A stretch of DNA of 64,000 nucleotides from Thermoplasma sp. Kam2015 (GCF_003205235.1 NZ_QJSM01000020.1:1-64000); one strand, 5' to 3'. Shown: positions 52,152 through 61,564, counted from the first letter of the stretch. The notes: generated by a model not told the origin, from the sequence alone. Made by a program: numbers and translations.

Positions 52152-53474
52152 TCAGAGTGTGGAAGTACCTTTAAGGTTTGTGTTCGTTTCATTTATGATC
52201 TCATCGTATGCCTGGTTCGGTGTGATCTTCCCTGCAAACAGATCGACTATTATGCTGTGTGCAGCGCTCTCAGTGGCCTGGAAATTGGTTGTGTTGTAGT
52301 TCCATCCGTATGCATGCGGGAACTGCTCTCCGGCAAAGCTCTGTATTGGGAAGTTCGTCTTGTACCAGCTGCTCTCGAGTATCGCGGTTCTTGAAGGCAG
52401 AGCGAGGCCCTTGGATACCCACTGCTTCTCTCCAGATGGTCCGGTGAAGAACATGACGAACTGCTCAGCAGCCCATGTCTGAGCGGGCGTCAGATGGCTG
52501 TTGACCGCAAGGCCCACGTTGAACATCATGGTTGCATTCTGGACATCGTAAGGCATGAAGGCGTATCCTATGGCCGAGGTATCGTTCTTGAAGTATGAAC
52601 CGTTTGCAAGCAGCACAGGTACCGTCCATGTGCCGGTTACGACCATGCCGACCTTTCCTGACGCGAAGTCACCGCCGTTCCATCCGGCGCTCAGATTGGA
52701 GTTGAGGCCGGCCAGACCACTTGAGTAAAGACCATACCAGAAGTTGATAGCTGTCTTCAGGCCAGCGCTGTTGGGCGAAGCTCCGGTGCCTGTCTGGTTT
52801 ATCCACTGCCCACCAGCTTCATGCATGAACGCCAATATCCTTGCGAACTGTGGCCCGACAACCATTGGATAGTACCCGGTTCCACCGTTGGATAGCTTGC
52901 TCTCGTTCTGCTTAAGCATGACCAGCGTGTGCTGTAAAGCTGTCCAGTTCCATGCACTGTAATTGGTGGGATACGGGACATGCTCCGCATTGAATATGTT
53001 CTTGTTAAACAGGACGAACAGTGGGCTCCAGTCCTTAGGCGCAGCGTAGAGCTGGTTGTGCTGCATGAATGTATCCAGTATCTGTGGGGCGAAGCCGGTC
53101 AGATTGTAGGTAGTGTTGGAGCTCAGTACGGGTGTGAGATTCAGCAGATAGCCTCCCTTGACGAATTCCGGCAGAACATCATTCTCCATATAGAACACTG
53201 CAGGCCCGGAATTGGATGCGAGTTCAGTCTCCAGTGTTCCATAATAATTGCTCGTTATTGGCACGAATTTGACGGAGATGTTAGAATGCATGGCATTGAA
53301 TTCATTCACCATCTGTACATCGAATGTGTACTCCTCACCGCTAGAGACCCAGCCAGAAAAGACTATGGAAGTTTTTGCCGGTCCAGAAGTAAGATTATGA
53401 TACTCTATGCCTCCAGCTATAGCAGCTACTGCGACCACAACAACAATGATTGCTATTATTGCTTTCTTATCCAT
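52152..53474 (-). CDS. extracellular sugar-binding protein (MalE-like)
   Basis: The 440-residue protein has an N-terminal anchor (KKAIIAIIVVVVAVAAIAGGIEY, about 2-25) and the family-1 binding protein layout: SIVFSGWVSSGEEYTFDVQMVNEFNAMHSNISVKFVPI, VFYMENDVLPEFVKGGYLLNLTPVL and WNGGDFASGKVGMVVTGTWTVP. Many Asn-X-Ser/Thr sites fit an external protein. It collects sugar for the transporter. It is the first gene of the six-gene operon; its TATA box lies in the operator-like sequence at 53490-53517. Confidence 0.92.
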   Translation of the reverse strand: MDKKAIIAIIVVVVAVAAIAGGIEYHNLTSGPAKTSIVFSGWVSSGEEYTFDVQMVNEFNAMHSNISVKFVPITSNYYGTLETELASNSGPAVFYMENDVLPEFVKGGYLLNLTPVLSSNTTYNLTGFAPQILDTFMQHNQLYAAPKDWSPLFVLFNKNIFNAEHVPYPTNYSAWNWTALQHTLVMLKQNESKLSNGGTGYYPMVVGPQFARILAFMHEAGGQWINQTGTGASPNSAGLKTAINFWYGLYSSGLAGLNSNLSAGWNGGDFASGKVGMVVTGTWTVPVLLANGSYFKNDTSAIGYAFMPYDVQNATMMFNVGLAVNSHLTPAQTWAAEQFVMFFTGPSGEKQWVSKGLALPSRTAILESSWYKTNFPIQSFAGEQFPHAYGWNYNTTNFQATESAAHSIIVDLFAGKITPNQAYDEIINETNTNLKGTSTL

Positions 53475-53489
53475 TTTACAGTCTCCAAC

Positions 53490-53517
53490 AGTTATATACT
53501 AACTGCTATTAGTATAT
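53490..53517 (-). promoter_or_regulatory. promoter and operator-like repeat of the sugar transport operon
   Basis: An inverted repeat, ATATACTAA (53494-53502), six bases, TTAGTATAT (53509-53517), contains the minus-strand TATA sequence AGTATATAAC (53490-53499), about 21 bases from the ATG at 53474. The sequence CTGCTATTAGTATA inside it recurs in front of the trmB gene. Confidence 0.65.
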
Positions 53518-53647
53518 CATAAATCACATACTTAAACCTTGTCAATTATATATATCAATCTAGATCATATATAACTAATCTTAAAATCGGATGCTCATGT
53601 TTGGAAAAGCAGGAATAAAATTAAGTTAGGTATTCCAATATATTATC

Positions 53648-54080
53648 ATGCGTATTCTTGCAATTCAGCTCAGGATAGGATCGAGAGACCTCGATCTGGA
53701 AACATACCGGAACCATTTGGAGGATATTTTCAAGCGTTCTCAACCTGGCGATTTCCTGATCTTTCCTGAGGAAACGGGGCTGCCCATATCCCTGGGACAT
53801 GTAATCGATAAGTTTGGAGTGAAAATAGACGAGAATGCCGATGCAGGAGAATTTCCTAAGTCATCCGATGCAGAAACATTCAGATCTATCTTTTTATCCG
53901 TCGGAGAAGAAACGAGGAATAGCTTTTTATCATTTTTCTCCGAAATGTCGAGAAAGTATCAGGTCTATGCTTTGGCCTGCGGTAATATTCCTGAGGAAAC
54001 AGAAACACCGCGTATATACAACACGGCATATGTTTTCGATACGATGGGAAACGTTGTATTTAGGCAGAGACCGGTTTATG
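53648..54080 (+). pseudogene. truncated nitrilase-family hydrolase
   Basis: About 145 residues match the start of carbon-nitrogen hydrolases: MRILAIQLRIGSRDLDLETYRN and DFLIFPEETGLP (first catalytic Glu), then IYNTAYVFDTMGNVVFRQR. The catalytic Lys and Cys lie further on and are missing, so it cannot work. The break falls at AGGCAGAG (54063-54070), where the 3' end of a tnpB gene begins; the remaining reading frame ends in IS right-end sequence. Confidence 0.85.
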
Positions 54081-54120
54081 AAGCAGGAAGCTCCTAGGCT
54101 TCAGCCGAGAAGTAGCTCAC
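54063..54120 (+). mobile_element. IS605-type right-end scar
   Basis: This 58-base stretch aligns one to one with the end of IS copy 2: AGGCAGAG, GAAGCAGGAAGCTCC, then the hairpin GAAGC-TCCTAG-GCTTC and AGAAGTAGCTCAC. No other part of the element is left. It connects the cut nitrilase with the cut 3' end of the PHP gene, so it marks a deletion. Confidence 0.75.
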
Positions 54121-54489
54121 CATGAAAGTCCGATCCGGCCATACAGCGAATATGAAGCCCAGCGATTAGAAGATCCTTCCAGGCTTTCAATGCCAGCTCA
54201 TCTTCTTCATTCAATGGGCCATTCCAGATTTCAATTGCGTCTGCATTTTCATACGACTCTGATCCCCACATCCAAGAATCGCTCTTGAAGGGATGATTGA
54301 TCGTTACAAACGCGCCTTCATCATGAGCTATCCTCGAGGCCTCGAAGAAGGTTTTGGGCTCCTTTAGAGTATATTTCTTGAAACACCCTACTTCCGGAGC
54401 TATGGGTCTGTATAGGCCTATCATATCCGCGTGTCTCTTGAAATTTTCCCATTCCTCGCCAGGTATCACATATTCCAGAAGATCTTCCG
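54121..54489 (-). pseudogene. PHP-domain protein, 3' part
   Basis: These 123 codons continue the PHP gene interrupted by IS copy 3 (VIPGEEWENFKRH..., then FVTINHPFKSDSWMWG and AIEIWNG, GSDFHG). IPGEE, NHPF and SDFHG are metal-ligand regions. The gene's natural C-terminus is missing: the frame runs into the right-end scar. Not functional as it stands. Confidence 0.85.
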
Positions 54490-55832
54490 ATGAGCTACTC
54501 CTAAGCTAAAGCATCGGAGCTTCCTTCCATCGAAGAGACCTCTGCCTGTACGGATATATTCCGTACAAGCCCGATGTTGCGATCTCCACAGGCGTAAGTT
54601 CGGACCGCACCAGCCCTACTTTTATAAGTCCAATCTTCCTTATATTTTTTGATGCGTTGTGATCCCTGTCTATAGTTAATCCGCATACATTGCAATGATA
54701 TATGCGATCTGATAACTTCAGATCATGCTTTATGTTACCGCATGATGGACATATCTTAGATGATGGATCGAACCTTCCTATTTCGATCATGTTCTTTCCG
54801 TATTTATCGGACTTATAGAGAAGTTTCTGCTTGAAGGAATAGAAGGAAACATCGTTCAGACTCTTCGATATATGATGGTTCTGCATCATTCCATGTACGT
54901 TGAGGTCTTCGATGACTATGGTATTGTACCGCTTGGCTATCGCAGTCGATATTTTATCATCGAAGTCCTCACGCATGTTTCTCAGCTTCATGTACTCCTT
55001 CTGTAATTTAAGTATATGCTTCCTTCTATTCTTCGATCCATTTTCCTTTTTCGATAGCTGTTTTTGAAGACGCTTTATCCTTTTCTCTACCTTCTTTATG
55101 AATCCTGGATTCTCTATCGCTATACCATTCGATAAGGTTGCAAATTTCTCGATGCCTAGATCGATGCCAACGGAGTTATCTTCAGATAATGGTTTCTTCT
55201 CTGGTAGTTCTTCCTCATTTTCATATATAATAGAGCAGTAATAGTATCCTGAATCCTTTGTTATTATTATTTGATTGATGTCTTTGATTTCAGATAACTT
55301 TTCCTTAGATCCCATGAAGTATATGCCTTCAGAGAACTTTGGGAAATAGATCCTGTTTCCTTGAATTTTGATGTGCTGTGGTACTGCGAAGTATTCGTTC
55401 CTTCCCTTGATCCTGAACTTAGGATGTTCTGCGTTCTTATGAAAGAAGTTCCTGAATGCATTATCAAGAAAGCGTAATGACATCTGTAAAGATTGTGAGT
55501 TTATTTCATACAGCCATGGTTTTTCCTTCTTGAGTTCGATGAGCATGTTCGCTGTGTCGAAATAGTTCAGAGAAGATTTTTCATTATTTTTATGCGTTAT
55601 GTAATACTCGTCCCTCTTCGCTAAGAAATGATTGTACACGAATCTGCAGCTGCCAAAGTGTTTCTCCAATAATATTTTCGGTCCTTCGTTTGGATATAGC
55701 TTCACTCTGGCAGCTGTTATCACTATCTATAGATACGGTAAATTGCTTACAAATATTTCCATTGAGGGAAGTCCGTGCATCTCCTGTCCGAAGAAAGAGT
55801 TTTACTGCTTTCCTCTAACTCCTAACCCCTCT
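54490..55832 (-). mobile_element. IS605-type tnpB-only element, copy 3
   Basis: About 1.34 kb on the minus strand. The left end follows GAGTTAT (55833-55839) and begins AGAGGGGTTAGGAG; the right end finishes with GTAGCTCAT (54490). Joining the flanks restores an open PHP frame, which fixes both ends to within one base. Confidence 0.9.
54506..55723 (-). CDS. tnpB: TnpB RNA-guided nuclease (IS605 OrfB), copy 3
   Basis: The 405-residue protein matches copies 1 and 2. Catalytic Asp (VGIDLGIEKFA), Glu (TIVIEDLNVHGM) and Asp (LTIDRDHNASKNIRK) and cysteines CPSCGN...CNVCGL are present. Its last residues differ (RSLRWKEAPML) because of a one-base loss close to the right end. The nuclease core is unchanged. 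Confidence 0.92.
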   Translation of the reverse strand: MITAARVKLYPNEGPKILLEKHFGSCRFVYNHFLAKRDEYYITHKNNEKSSLNYFDTANMLIELKKEKPWLYEINSQSLQMSLRFLDNAFRNFFHKNAEHPKFRIKGRNEYFAVPQHIKIQGNRIYFPKFSEGIYFMGSKEKLSEIKDINQIIITKDSGYYYCSIIYENEEELPEKKPLSEDNSVGIDLGIEKFATLSNGIAIENPGFIKKVEKRIKRLQKQLSKKENGSKNRRKHILKLQKEYMKLRNMREDFDDKISTAIAKRYNTIVIEDLNVHGMMQNHHISKSLNDVSFYSFKQKLLYKSDKYGKNMIEIGRFDPSSKICPSCGNIKHDLKLSDRIYHCNVCGLTIDRDHNASKNIRKIGLIKVGLVRSELTPVEIATSGLYGIYPYRQRSLRWKEAPML

Positions 55833-56061
55833 ATAACTCTTGGACTGTATTGTGATCCGTTATATCAACTATGTCTATACCATCCCTCATTGCCAGATGT
55901 ACAATCTGTCTCGGCGTCAGCATTGCCTTCTTCATTACCAGTCTTTCCAATGGCCATAGGAAAGGATGAAATGCTCCTTCCCCGCTAAGAGGATTGATGG
56001 AAAATTTGGAATGCACATGCATCTGTACATAGGTCAATGCTGACGCATTCGGTTCTTTCAT
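55833..56061 (-). pseudogene. PHP-domain protein, 5' part, interrupted by IS copy 3
   Basis: The frame starts at 56061 with ATGA overlapping the M20 peptidase stop. Residues match the PHP N-terminus: MHVHSKFSINP (HxH metal ligands), TPRQIVHLAMRDGIDIVDITDHNTVQEL. The stop is made by the IS left end, as in the DUF488 gene. Family members are phosphatases or phosphodiesterases; function is lost here. Confidence 0.88.
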
Positions 56062-57248
56062 TTCTTTCCCGCAAAATGCATGGCCACCAAGACATGAGAT
56101 AGTGCTCCATATTTCAGATAATCCTCATCCACGGTGAATCTTGGGCTGTGATTCGGGTAAATTATACCCTTCTTCTCGTTCCTTGTTCCAAGGAAGTAAT
56201 AGGTGCCAGGCGCCTTCTGCAGGAATCTTGAAACATCCTCGCCTCCCATGAGCGGTTCCGTTTCTATGACCTTCATTCCCTTTATACTTTCAAGGACGCT
56301 CCTGACCTCTTCTGTTATCTTCGGATCGTTATAAGTCACCGGATAGGCATTTTCTATAAATTCTGTTTCGGCTCTGGCACCGAATGCTTCTGCCACGCCA
56401 GCGGCAGTATCTCCTATCTTCTTCTTTATGAAGGCGCGAAGATCCTCATCAAGAGTGCGCAGAGTACCGAGCATCTCCAGATTATCCGGTATGATGTTGT
56501 CCTTTGTTCCTGAATGGACTGAACAGACCGATATCGTGACTGGTTTTCTCTGGTCTATGAATCTGGATCTTACGCCGTAGAGTGCATTGATTATGTTGGA
56601 TCCGATGTAAATTGGGTCGATCGCGTCTGCAGGCGCGGATCCATGGCCACCCTTTCCGTGCACAGTTATTTTGAATCCATCTGGTGCTGCCATTATTGCA
56701 CCGCCCCTGATGGCAAAGGTACCCGCTGGAAAATCTCCTAGGACATGAAGACCGAACACATGATCGACATGCGGGTTTTCAAGTGCTCCGTCCTCTATCA
56801 TGGGCAGCGCTCCACCTCTCCCACCGTCCTCTTCGGCCGGCTGGAACAGGAATTTTATGTTTCCATCAAGTTCGTCCCTGTGCTTGGAAAGAATATAGGC
56901 AGCGGCCAGCAGCATTGCTGTATGAGAATCATGGCCGCAGGCATGCATGACCCCCTTATTCTTGGAGGCAAATGGAAGGCCGGTCTGTTCTTCTACAGGC
57001 AGGGCGTCCATATCAGCTCTGAGCCCTATTGTTATTCGACCCGTCTTTCCTCTTATGAGACCAACAACGCCGGTACCTCCAACATGTTCCCTGACCTCCA
57101 CTCCAAAGGATCTAAGTTTGTCAGCAACGTATTTGGCCGTATTGATCTCCTGATATGATAGTTCTGGATTTTCGTGCAGATAGCGTCTCATCTTTATGAG
57201 TTCTTCATTGTATTCTTCCAGCTCCTTTCTGAGAACTTCTGTATTCAT
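56058..57248 (-). CDS. M20 family metallopeptidase/amidohydrolase
   Basis: The roughly 396-residue enzyme resembles hippurate hydrolase/N-acyl-amino-acid amidohydrolase: ADMDALPVEEQTGLPFASKNKGVMHACGHDSHTAMLL (metal ligands Cys/His), FLFQPAEEDGGRGG (catalytic Glu-Glu), a small dimerisation domain with GKGGHGSAP, and MGGEDVSRFLQ. It releases amino acids from acylated forms. I favour the ATG at 57248, 26 bases after AATTTAAAA; 57263 is also possible. It is followed by the PHP gene at an ATGA overlap. Confidence 0.9.
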   Translation of the reverse strand: MNTEVLRKELEEYNEELIKMRRYLHENPELSYQEINTAKYVADKLRSFGVEVREHVGGTGVVGLIRGKTGRITIGLRADMDALPVEEQTGLPFASKNKGVMHACGHDSHTAMLLAAAYILSKHRDELDGNIKFLFQPAEEDGGRGGALPMIEDGALENPHVDHVFGLHVLGDFPAGTFAIRGGAIMAAPDGFKITVHGKGGHGSAPADAIDPIYIGSNIINALYGVRSRFIDQRKPVTISVCSVHSGTKDNIIPDNLEMLGTLRTLDEDLRAFIKKKIGDTAAGVAEAFGARAETEFIENAYPVTYNDPKITEEVRSVLESIKGMKVIETEPLMGGEDVSRFLQKAPGTYYFLGTRNEKKGIIYPNHSPRFTVDEDYLKYGALSHVLVAMHFAGKK

Positions 57249-57458
57249 AGATGTATTATACATACGGAGTTTTTAAATTATTTGAATGTCCATCTTACGT
57301 TATGTCAACCTGTAAAGTCAGCAATATAAGAAGATGGCACAGTGATATGCTGTAATGCATAGGCTCATCTAGATTTTTCATAATCATAAATGTGAGTCTA
57401 TGTCATTTTGAATATTTATGAAGAGATAATGTTTTATTCATGATAGTTATTCTTATCT

Positions 57459-58088
57459 ATGGCAAATGAAATGGCATCATCCAGGGCATCTCTGGAGCAG
57501 GAAGTGTATCTGCGGTCATTGACGGGAAGGCTCGTGGGGATCTATGAGTTTCAGGGATTCAAGAAGGTTGCGATAATAAGCTATCCAGACAGAATCTGCG
57601 AATCGATATCAACCGCTGCGGCAGTAGCCTTCTTCGACAAATATGGATATGAGGAAGGCAAGATCTCAATCTTTGACTATGGCGATGATATAGAGAAGAC
57701 TGCTAAGGAGATCATAGAAAAGGGATTTGACGCGGTTTATACCGCATTCGGCGGTGAGCAGAAGATGAGCGATGTTAGCAGCATGTTCAACAAAACTATT
57801 GCTGCCTTAAAATCCGCTGGATACAAGAAGGCGCTGCTCATTCATGTGCGTGCTTGGCTTGCAACGAAACAGCTGTCGACGCTGATATCGGACAGAGCAA
57901 TGAAGGAATACCTGAAGTCTCTTTCCGAGATAAGGCTATTCACAGCGGATCCTGCCGGCAGAAAATTCTTCTTCCATAGGGTCAGGATAAACGAAGATGG
58001 CTCCATAAAATTGGAAAAATATGCAGAGGAAGAGATAACACAGGAGCATGCAAATCTTCTAAAGATCTCGTTGCCGCCGCCGGAATAA
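57459..58088 (+). CDS. hypothetical alpha/beta protein
   Basis: I do not recognise this 209-residue protein. It is soluble, rich in Lys and Glu, and has a clear alpha/beta alternation (VAIISYPDRICESISTAAAVAFFDKYG, ISIFDYGDDIEKTAKEIIEKGFDAVYTAFGG, ALLIHVRAW), suggesting a Rossmann-like domain. No catalytic motif is evident. It ends at a two-way terminator shared with the permease at 58126. Confidence 0.7.
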   Translation: MANEMASSRASLEQEVYLRSLTGRLVGIYEFQGFKKVAIISYPDRICESISTAAAVAFFDKYGYEEGKISIFDYGDDIEKTAKEIIEKGFDAVYTAFGGEQKMSDVSSMFNKTIAALKSAGYKKALLIHVRAWLATKQLSTLISDRAMKEYLKSLSEIRLFTADPAGRKFFFHRVRINEDGSIKLEKYAEEEITQEHANLLKISLPPPE

Positions 58089-58091
58089 ATT

Positions 58092-58120
58092 AATATTGAT
58101 TGAAAAAATTTTTTGATATT
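58092..58120. terminator. bidirectional A/T-run terminator
   Basis: A near-symmetric AATATT...GAAAAAATTTTTTGATATT lies between two convergent genes and supplies a T-run on each strand. Confidence 0.6.
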
Positions 58121-58125
58121 ATCTT

Positions 58126-59553
58126 TCAAGCTTCGGACGCATAAGGCGATGCATCCTGCATATACATTGCAATCTTGTCCGGGTGTATTTTCATCTCCAC
58201 GAATGTCATAACCGCTGAAATGGGTATCCAGGCTATGCCAACATAGGCAGCGATATTGAACGGATAAGAGGGCGGCGCGGGATACATCGTGAAGAACATG
58301 ACAGCAATCAGCACACCAATGGCTATCGCCGGAAATATAAGGTGCTGGAACAGGTGAAAATCGTTCATCTTCTTGGCATAGAATGGAAGCCCTATGGACG
58401 CCACTATATGCTCTGTATATGCTGAATAGCCGTTGGCGAACAACATTACAAGGCCTCCAGTGACAGGCCCAAAGAGCGCACCGAAAATTATTGCAAGGAG
58501 AAGCGATAAGCCAAATACGAACATGGCTGAAACCGACGGAGATCCGTATTTGCTGTGTATCCTTGACATGGATTTGGGCAGAAAGAGGAGTCCGGACTTC
58601 GCGAAGCTGTAATATATCCTTGAGTTTGCATTGCTTACTGATACGTTGTATCCCATGAAGCTGTTAATGGTTACGACTATGAGCAGTATATAGAGGATGT
58701 AACTTTCCTTTTTGAACAGCATTATCCCAGGATCTGGAGCGGATGCGAATTTTGCCATGTTTGCAGGTCCATATCCGATTGTGAACGCATATGAAACAAG
58801 TATGAGCGTTATGCCCGCTACTATGACAGTCGAAATTAGGGCTTTCCTGACAGCAACATGTGAATTTTTCGTTTCCTCAGCAAGGGACGTTATAGAGAGC
58901 GTAGTTCCGAAGAATAGAACGACGGAATATATCATCGAATAGAACAATTGTGATAGGCCTCCGGGAAGATACTTGGTCGTGAAAACTGCCAAGGTGTTCG
59001 CATGACCGGCAGATATTATGATAGCTATAGATCCCGCTATCAGCACGGATATCTCTATTAAGCCACCGAGAATCTGATAATCCGTTGCTACCTTGATGCC
59101 GAAGTACGTAAACAGAAACGCGATCAGGGCAGCGACAATTGAAATGCTAATCCATACCCATGCACCGCTAAGCGATGGATTGATAAGACTGATGAAGGAA
59201 GCAAGGCCGAGAAATCCAAAGCTGGCATATCCAAGTATTGAATAGAAGAACATGTTCCAAGCCTGAAACACACCAGCAGTCTTTCCAAGAGATTTATACG
59301 TAAAGGTAAAATAGGATCCTGCGGATGATATGTACTTCGAGAACTGATATCCTGTGTTCATTATGAAGAGGTAGAAGACAATGCCAAGAAGGATCGAGAG
59401 CGGCGTTGCGCCAAGAGCAAATAAAGCAACACCAGTAAGCAAATATGCGGCATCTGCGGCGATCGATAGAGTCCCCATGGCCTGCCATATCAGTCTGAAC
59501 TCGCCTATTACATTCTTTTTTAGAGTCGTTTTCGGATTGTCAGATATTTGCAT
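58126..59553 (-). CDS. APC-superfamily permease
   Basis: The 475-residue protein has about 12 hydrophobic segments and the loop SLAEETKNSHVAVRKALIS typical of APC permeases. AATTAATAAAATAATT (59570-59585) stands about 24 bases before the ATG, so the gene is probably leaderless. Substrate unknown, likely an amino acid. Confidence 0.86.
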   Translation of the reverse strand: MQISDNPKTTLKKNVIGEFRLIWQAMGTLSIAADAAYLLTGVALFALGATPLSILLGIVFYLFIMNTGYQFSKYISSAGSYFTFTYKSLGKTAGVFQAWNMFFYSILGYASFGFLGLASFISLINPSLSGAWVWISISIVAALIAFLFTYFGIKVATDYQILGGLIEISVLIAGSIAIIISAGHANTLAVFTTKYLPGGLSQLFYSMIYSVVLFFGTTLSITSLAEETKNSHVAVRKALISTVIVAGITLILVSYAFTIGYGPANMAKFASAPDPGIMLFKKESYILYILLIVVTINSFMGYNVSVSNANSRIYYSFAKSGLLFLPKSMSRIHSKYGSPSVSAMFVFGLSLLLAIIFGALFGPVTGGLVMLFANGYSAYTEHIVASIGLPFYAKKMNDFHLFQHLIFPAIAIGVLIAVMFFTMYPAPPSYPFNIAAYVGIAWIPISAVMTFVEMKIHPDKIAMYMQDASPYASEA

Positions 59554-59585
59554 GCGAGTGAAACAATTATTTTATTAATTAAGAT

Positions 59586-60000
59586 TTTCATCATTTATTG
59601 CAGATTAATATGCAAATATTTGATATCTTGCCATTTAACATAATATTATATGAATAAACATCAGAAATGAGTCTTGAATTCCATAAGGTTTCAATATTAA
59701 AAAAATCATTTATGATGCACGGATATGCCCGAACATTGATCGGGTGGATAAAGGTCAATTGAAGATGGCTGGAGATTATCCATATCAACTAACATTTTCC
59801 ATTTTGGGATTTTTCTGCATTATTGATCATGGCCAAATCGATATTATCAAAGATTCCAAGCGATCCTATAGATGGTAATGATGAAGCTTTTCTTCCTTTT
59901 TGTGTAATGATGGGAATAAATTTTTCGGAACAGATGACGTTATAGATTGATTTATCTGAGCAAACATTGTTTTGAAATATATTTAAAAGGTTAGGAAAGG
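59586..60000. other. gap of about 490 bases between two permeases
   Basis: AT-rich spacer with no recognisable gene. One short frame at 59765-59878 (37 residues, MAGDYPYQLTFSILGFF...) has no ribosome site; I do not call it. T- and A-rich stretches on both strands belong to the promoters at either end. Confidence 0.4.
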
Positions 60001-60002
60001 AG

Positions 60003-60040
60003 TTTAAATAATTCTGATTTCATATTCATGAGGATGGTGA
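60003..60040 (+). promoter_or_regulatory. promoter and ribosome site of the permease at 60045
   Basis: TTTAAATAA (60003-60011) is followed by GGATGGTGATCTG just before the ATG. An earlier ATG at 60030 reads into a stop after five codons, so 60045 is the start. Confidence 0.5.
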
Positions 60041-60044
60041 TCTG

Positions 60045-61532
60045 ATGCATAATAATTCGGAGAATGAGAATCAACTGAGCAAGGGAAGCATAGGTTTACT
60101 TGGGCTAGTGATGATATCTATGGCCGGCGTCTTGGCTATTATAGGCCCAATGGAGGTATCATCGTTCATTGGCAGTGCTGGACCTGCCGCCATGTGGCCG
60201 GTTATTCTTGGTTTCATCCTGTTCTTAATTGTCTCATTGCCCATTCTCGAATATACGAAGATTGTTGGATTTGCGGGAGGATATTATGGCCTTTCTGAGC
60301 TCGGCTTTGGAAGGGCCGTCGGAAAGTTCACGTCTCTTTCAAATTACGTTTTCTATATATTTTGGCAGACGACGAATTTCTTTGCTATGTCTGCGATCAT
60401 TGTTGATACGGTGGATGAGTTATATAACTACATGATCCCGATATGGGGCTGGCTTCTCATAGGGATACTGGTCTTGGTGCTAACCAATCTGATGAGCTCT
60501 CTTCATCCAAAATTATTGAGCCGGATACTTATATATATAACAGTGGGGACCACGATACTTGTCGTGATCTTTATAGCGTATGTGATCGCAAAATCACCCT
60601 ATAACAGCCCATATTATCTGAATCCAGCCAACAGCTATTCAGGCTTCACTGGAATTGCAACAGGTACGGCGATATACGGCTTCTTCCTCTACGTAGGATA
60701 TGGTTCTACACTCTTCTATACGGAGGAGGCTAAGAACGGCAGAAAGGATGCATGGAGGGCAATATACATAGGGCTGGGCTTATCTGCTATAGTCATAGCA
60801 CTTTCAGCTTACTCTATAGTTGCCGCGGTGCCCAAATCGGATCTGTCGACCGTAGCCAGTTCAGCTCTGCCAGAGATTGTTGCATGGATCTATTATTTTC
60901 CGAAATGGGTTCTTCTGGCATTGAGCATTGTGGTCGTCGCTATCTCCATGCTTTCATTTGGCGCTGGAGGTGGAGCACAGAGCAGGCTCATGTGGGCAAT
61001 GGCAAGGGATAGATTCATCTCAAGCAAATGGCTTCTCAAGCTGAGCAAGAAGAATAAAACGCCGGTTAACGCAGTCTTACTGCAGTTCATAACGGTACTG
61101 GTGGTGGCATTCATCGTGGCAGGTATAATGGTGGCAGTATATGGTTATAACATAAATACAGTGACAACGGCGTGGTTTGCTGCTGGCGCCGGTGGTACGA
61201 TAATTTGGTACTTCCATCACTTCATCCCGGAGTTTGGCCTATTCCCATATATAAGCAGGAACAAGGGTATAAAATATTCCAAATTCAGAAAATGGATCGT
61301 TGGATTGATAGTTCCTATCGGAGGTACCGCTTTATTCATATACACTTTCTATCTCGGTATAATATCGGACTTGCTGGAACCATACTTCGCCTTTCTGCTT
61401 GCGGCAGTTTTTGCACTATTTGGAATACTGGTCTATGTACTGTATAAAGCCATGAAGGGTAACATTGGTGAGAGTACTGTTACGTATATGGCTGCGGAAT
61501 CCGAAAAAATACCGATAGCGGACGACAGATGA
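60045..61532 (+). CDS. APC-superfamily permease
   Basis: The 495-residue protein shows about 12 membrane segments and the loop FYTEEAKNGRKDAWRAIYIG. It is related to the permeases at 27840 and 58126. Its start is preceded by GGTGA. A T-run (61565-61582) lies 30 bases after the stop. Substrate unknown. Confidence 0.86.
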   Translation: MHNNSENENQLSKGSIGLLGLVMISMAGVLAIIGPMEVSSFIGSAGPAAMWPVILGFILFLIVSLPILEYTKIVGFAGGYYGLSELGFGRAVGKFTSLSNYVFYIFWQTTNFFAMSAIIVDTVDELYNYMIPIWGWLLIGILVLVLTNLMSSLHPKLLSRILIYITVGTTILVVIFIAYVIAKSPYNSPYYLNPANSYSGFTGIATGTAIYGFFLYVGYGSTLFYTEEAKNGRKDAWRAIYIGLGLSAIVIALSAYSIVAAVPKSDLSTVASSALPEIVAWIYYFPKWVLLALSIVVVAISMLSFGAGGGAQSRLMWAMARDRFISSKWLLKLSKKNKTPVNAVLLQFITVLVVAFIVAGIMVAVYGYNINTVTTAWFAAGAGGTIIWYFHHFIPEFGLFPYISRNKGIKYSKFRKWIVGLIVPIGGTALFIYTFYLGIISDLLEPYFAFLLAAVFALFGILVYVLYKAMKGNIGESTVTYMAAESEKIPIADDR

Positions 61533-61564
61533 TCCATTTTCAAGATCGCGATTGCCAATTTGAT

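Noticed and set aside
57251-57263. Palindrome ATGTATTATACAT as operator of the M20 gene
   Set aside because: It lies between the TATA box and start and may bind a protein, but 13 AT-rich bases are expected by chance in this spacer.
59765-59878. 37-residue membrane-like protein
   Set aside because: No ribosome site or TATA box at the right distance; not supported beyond an open frame.
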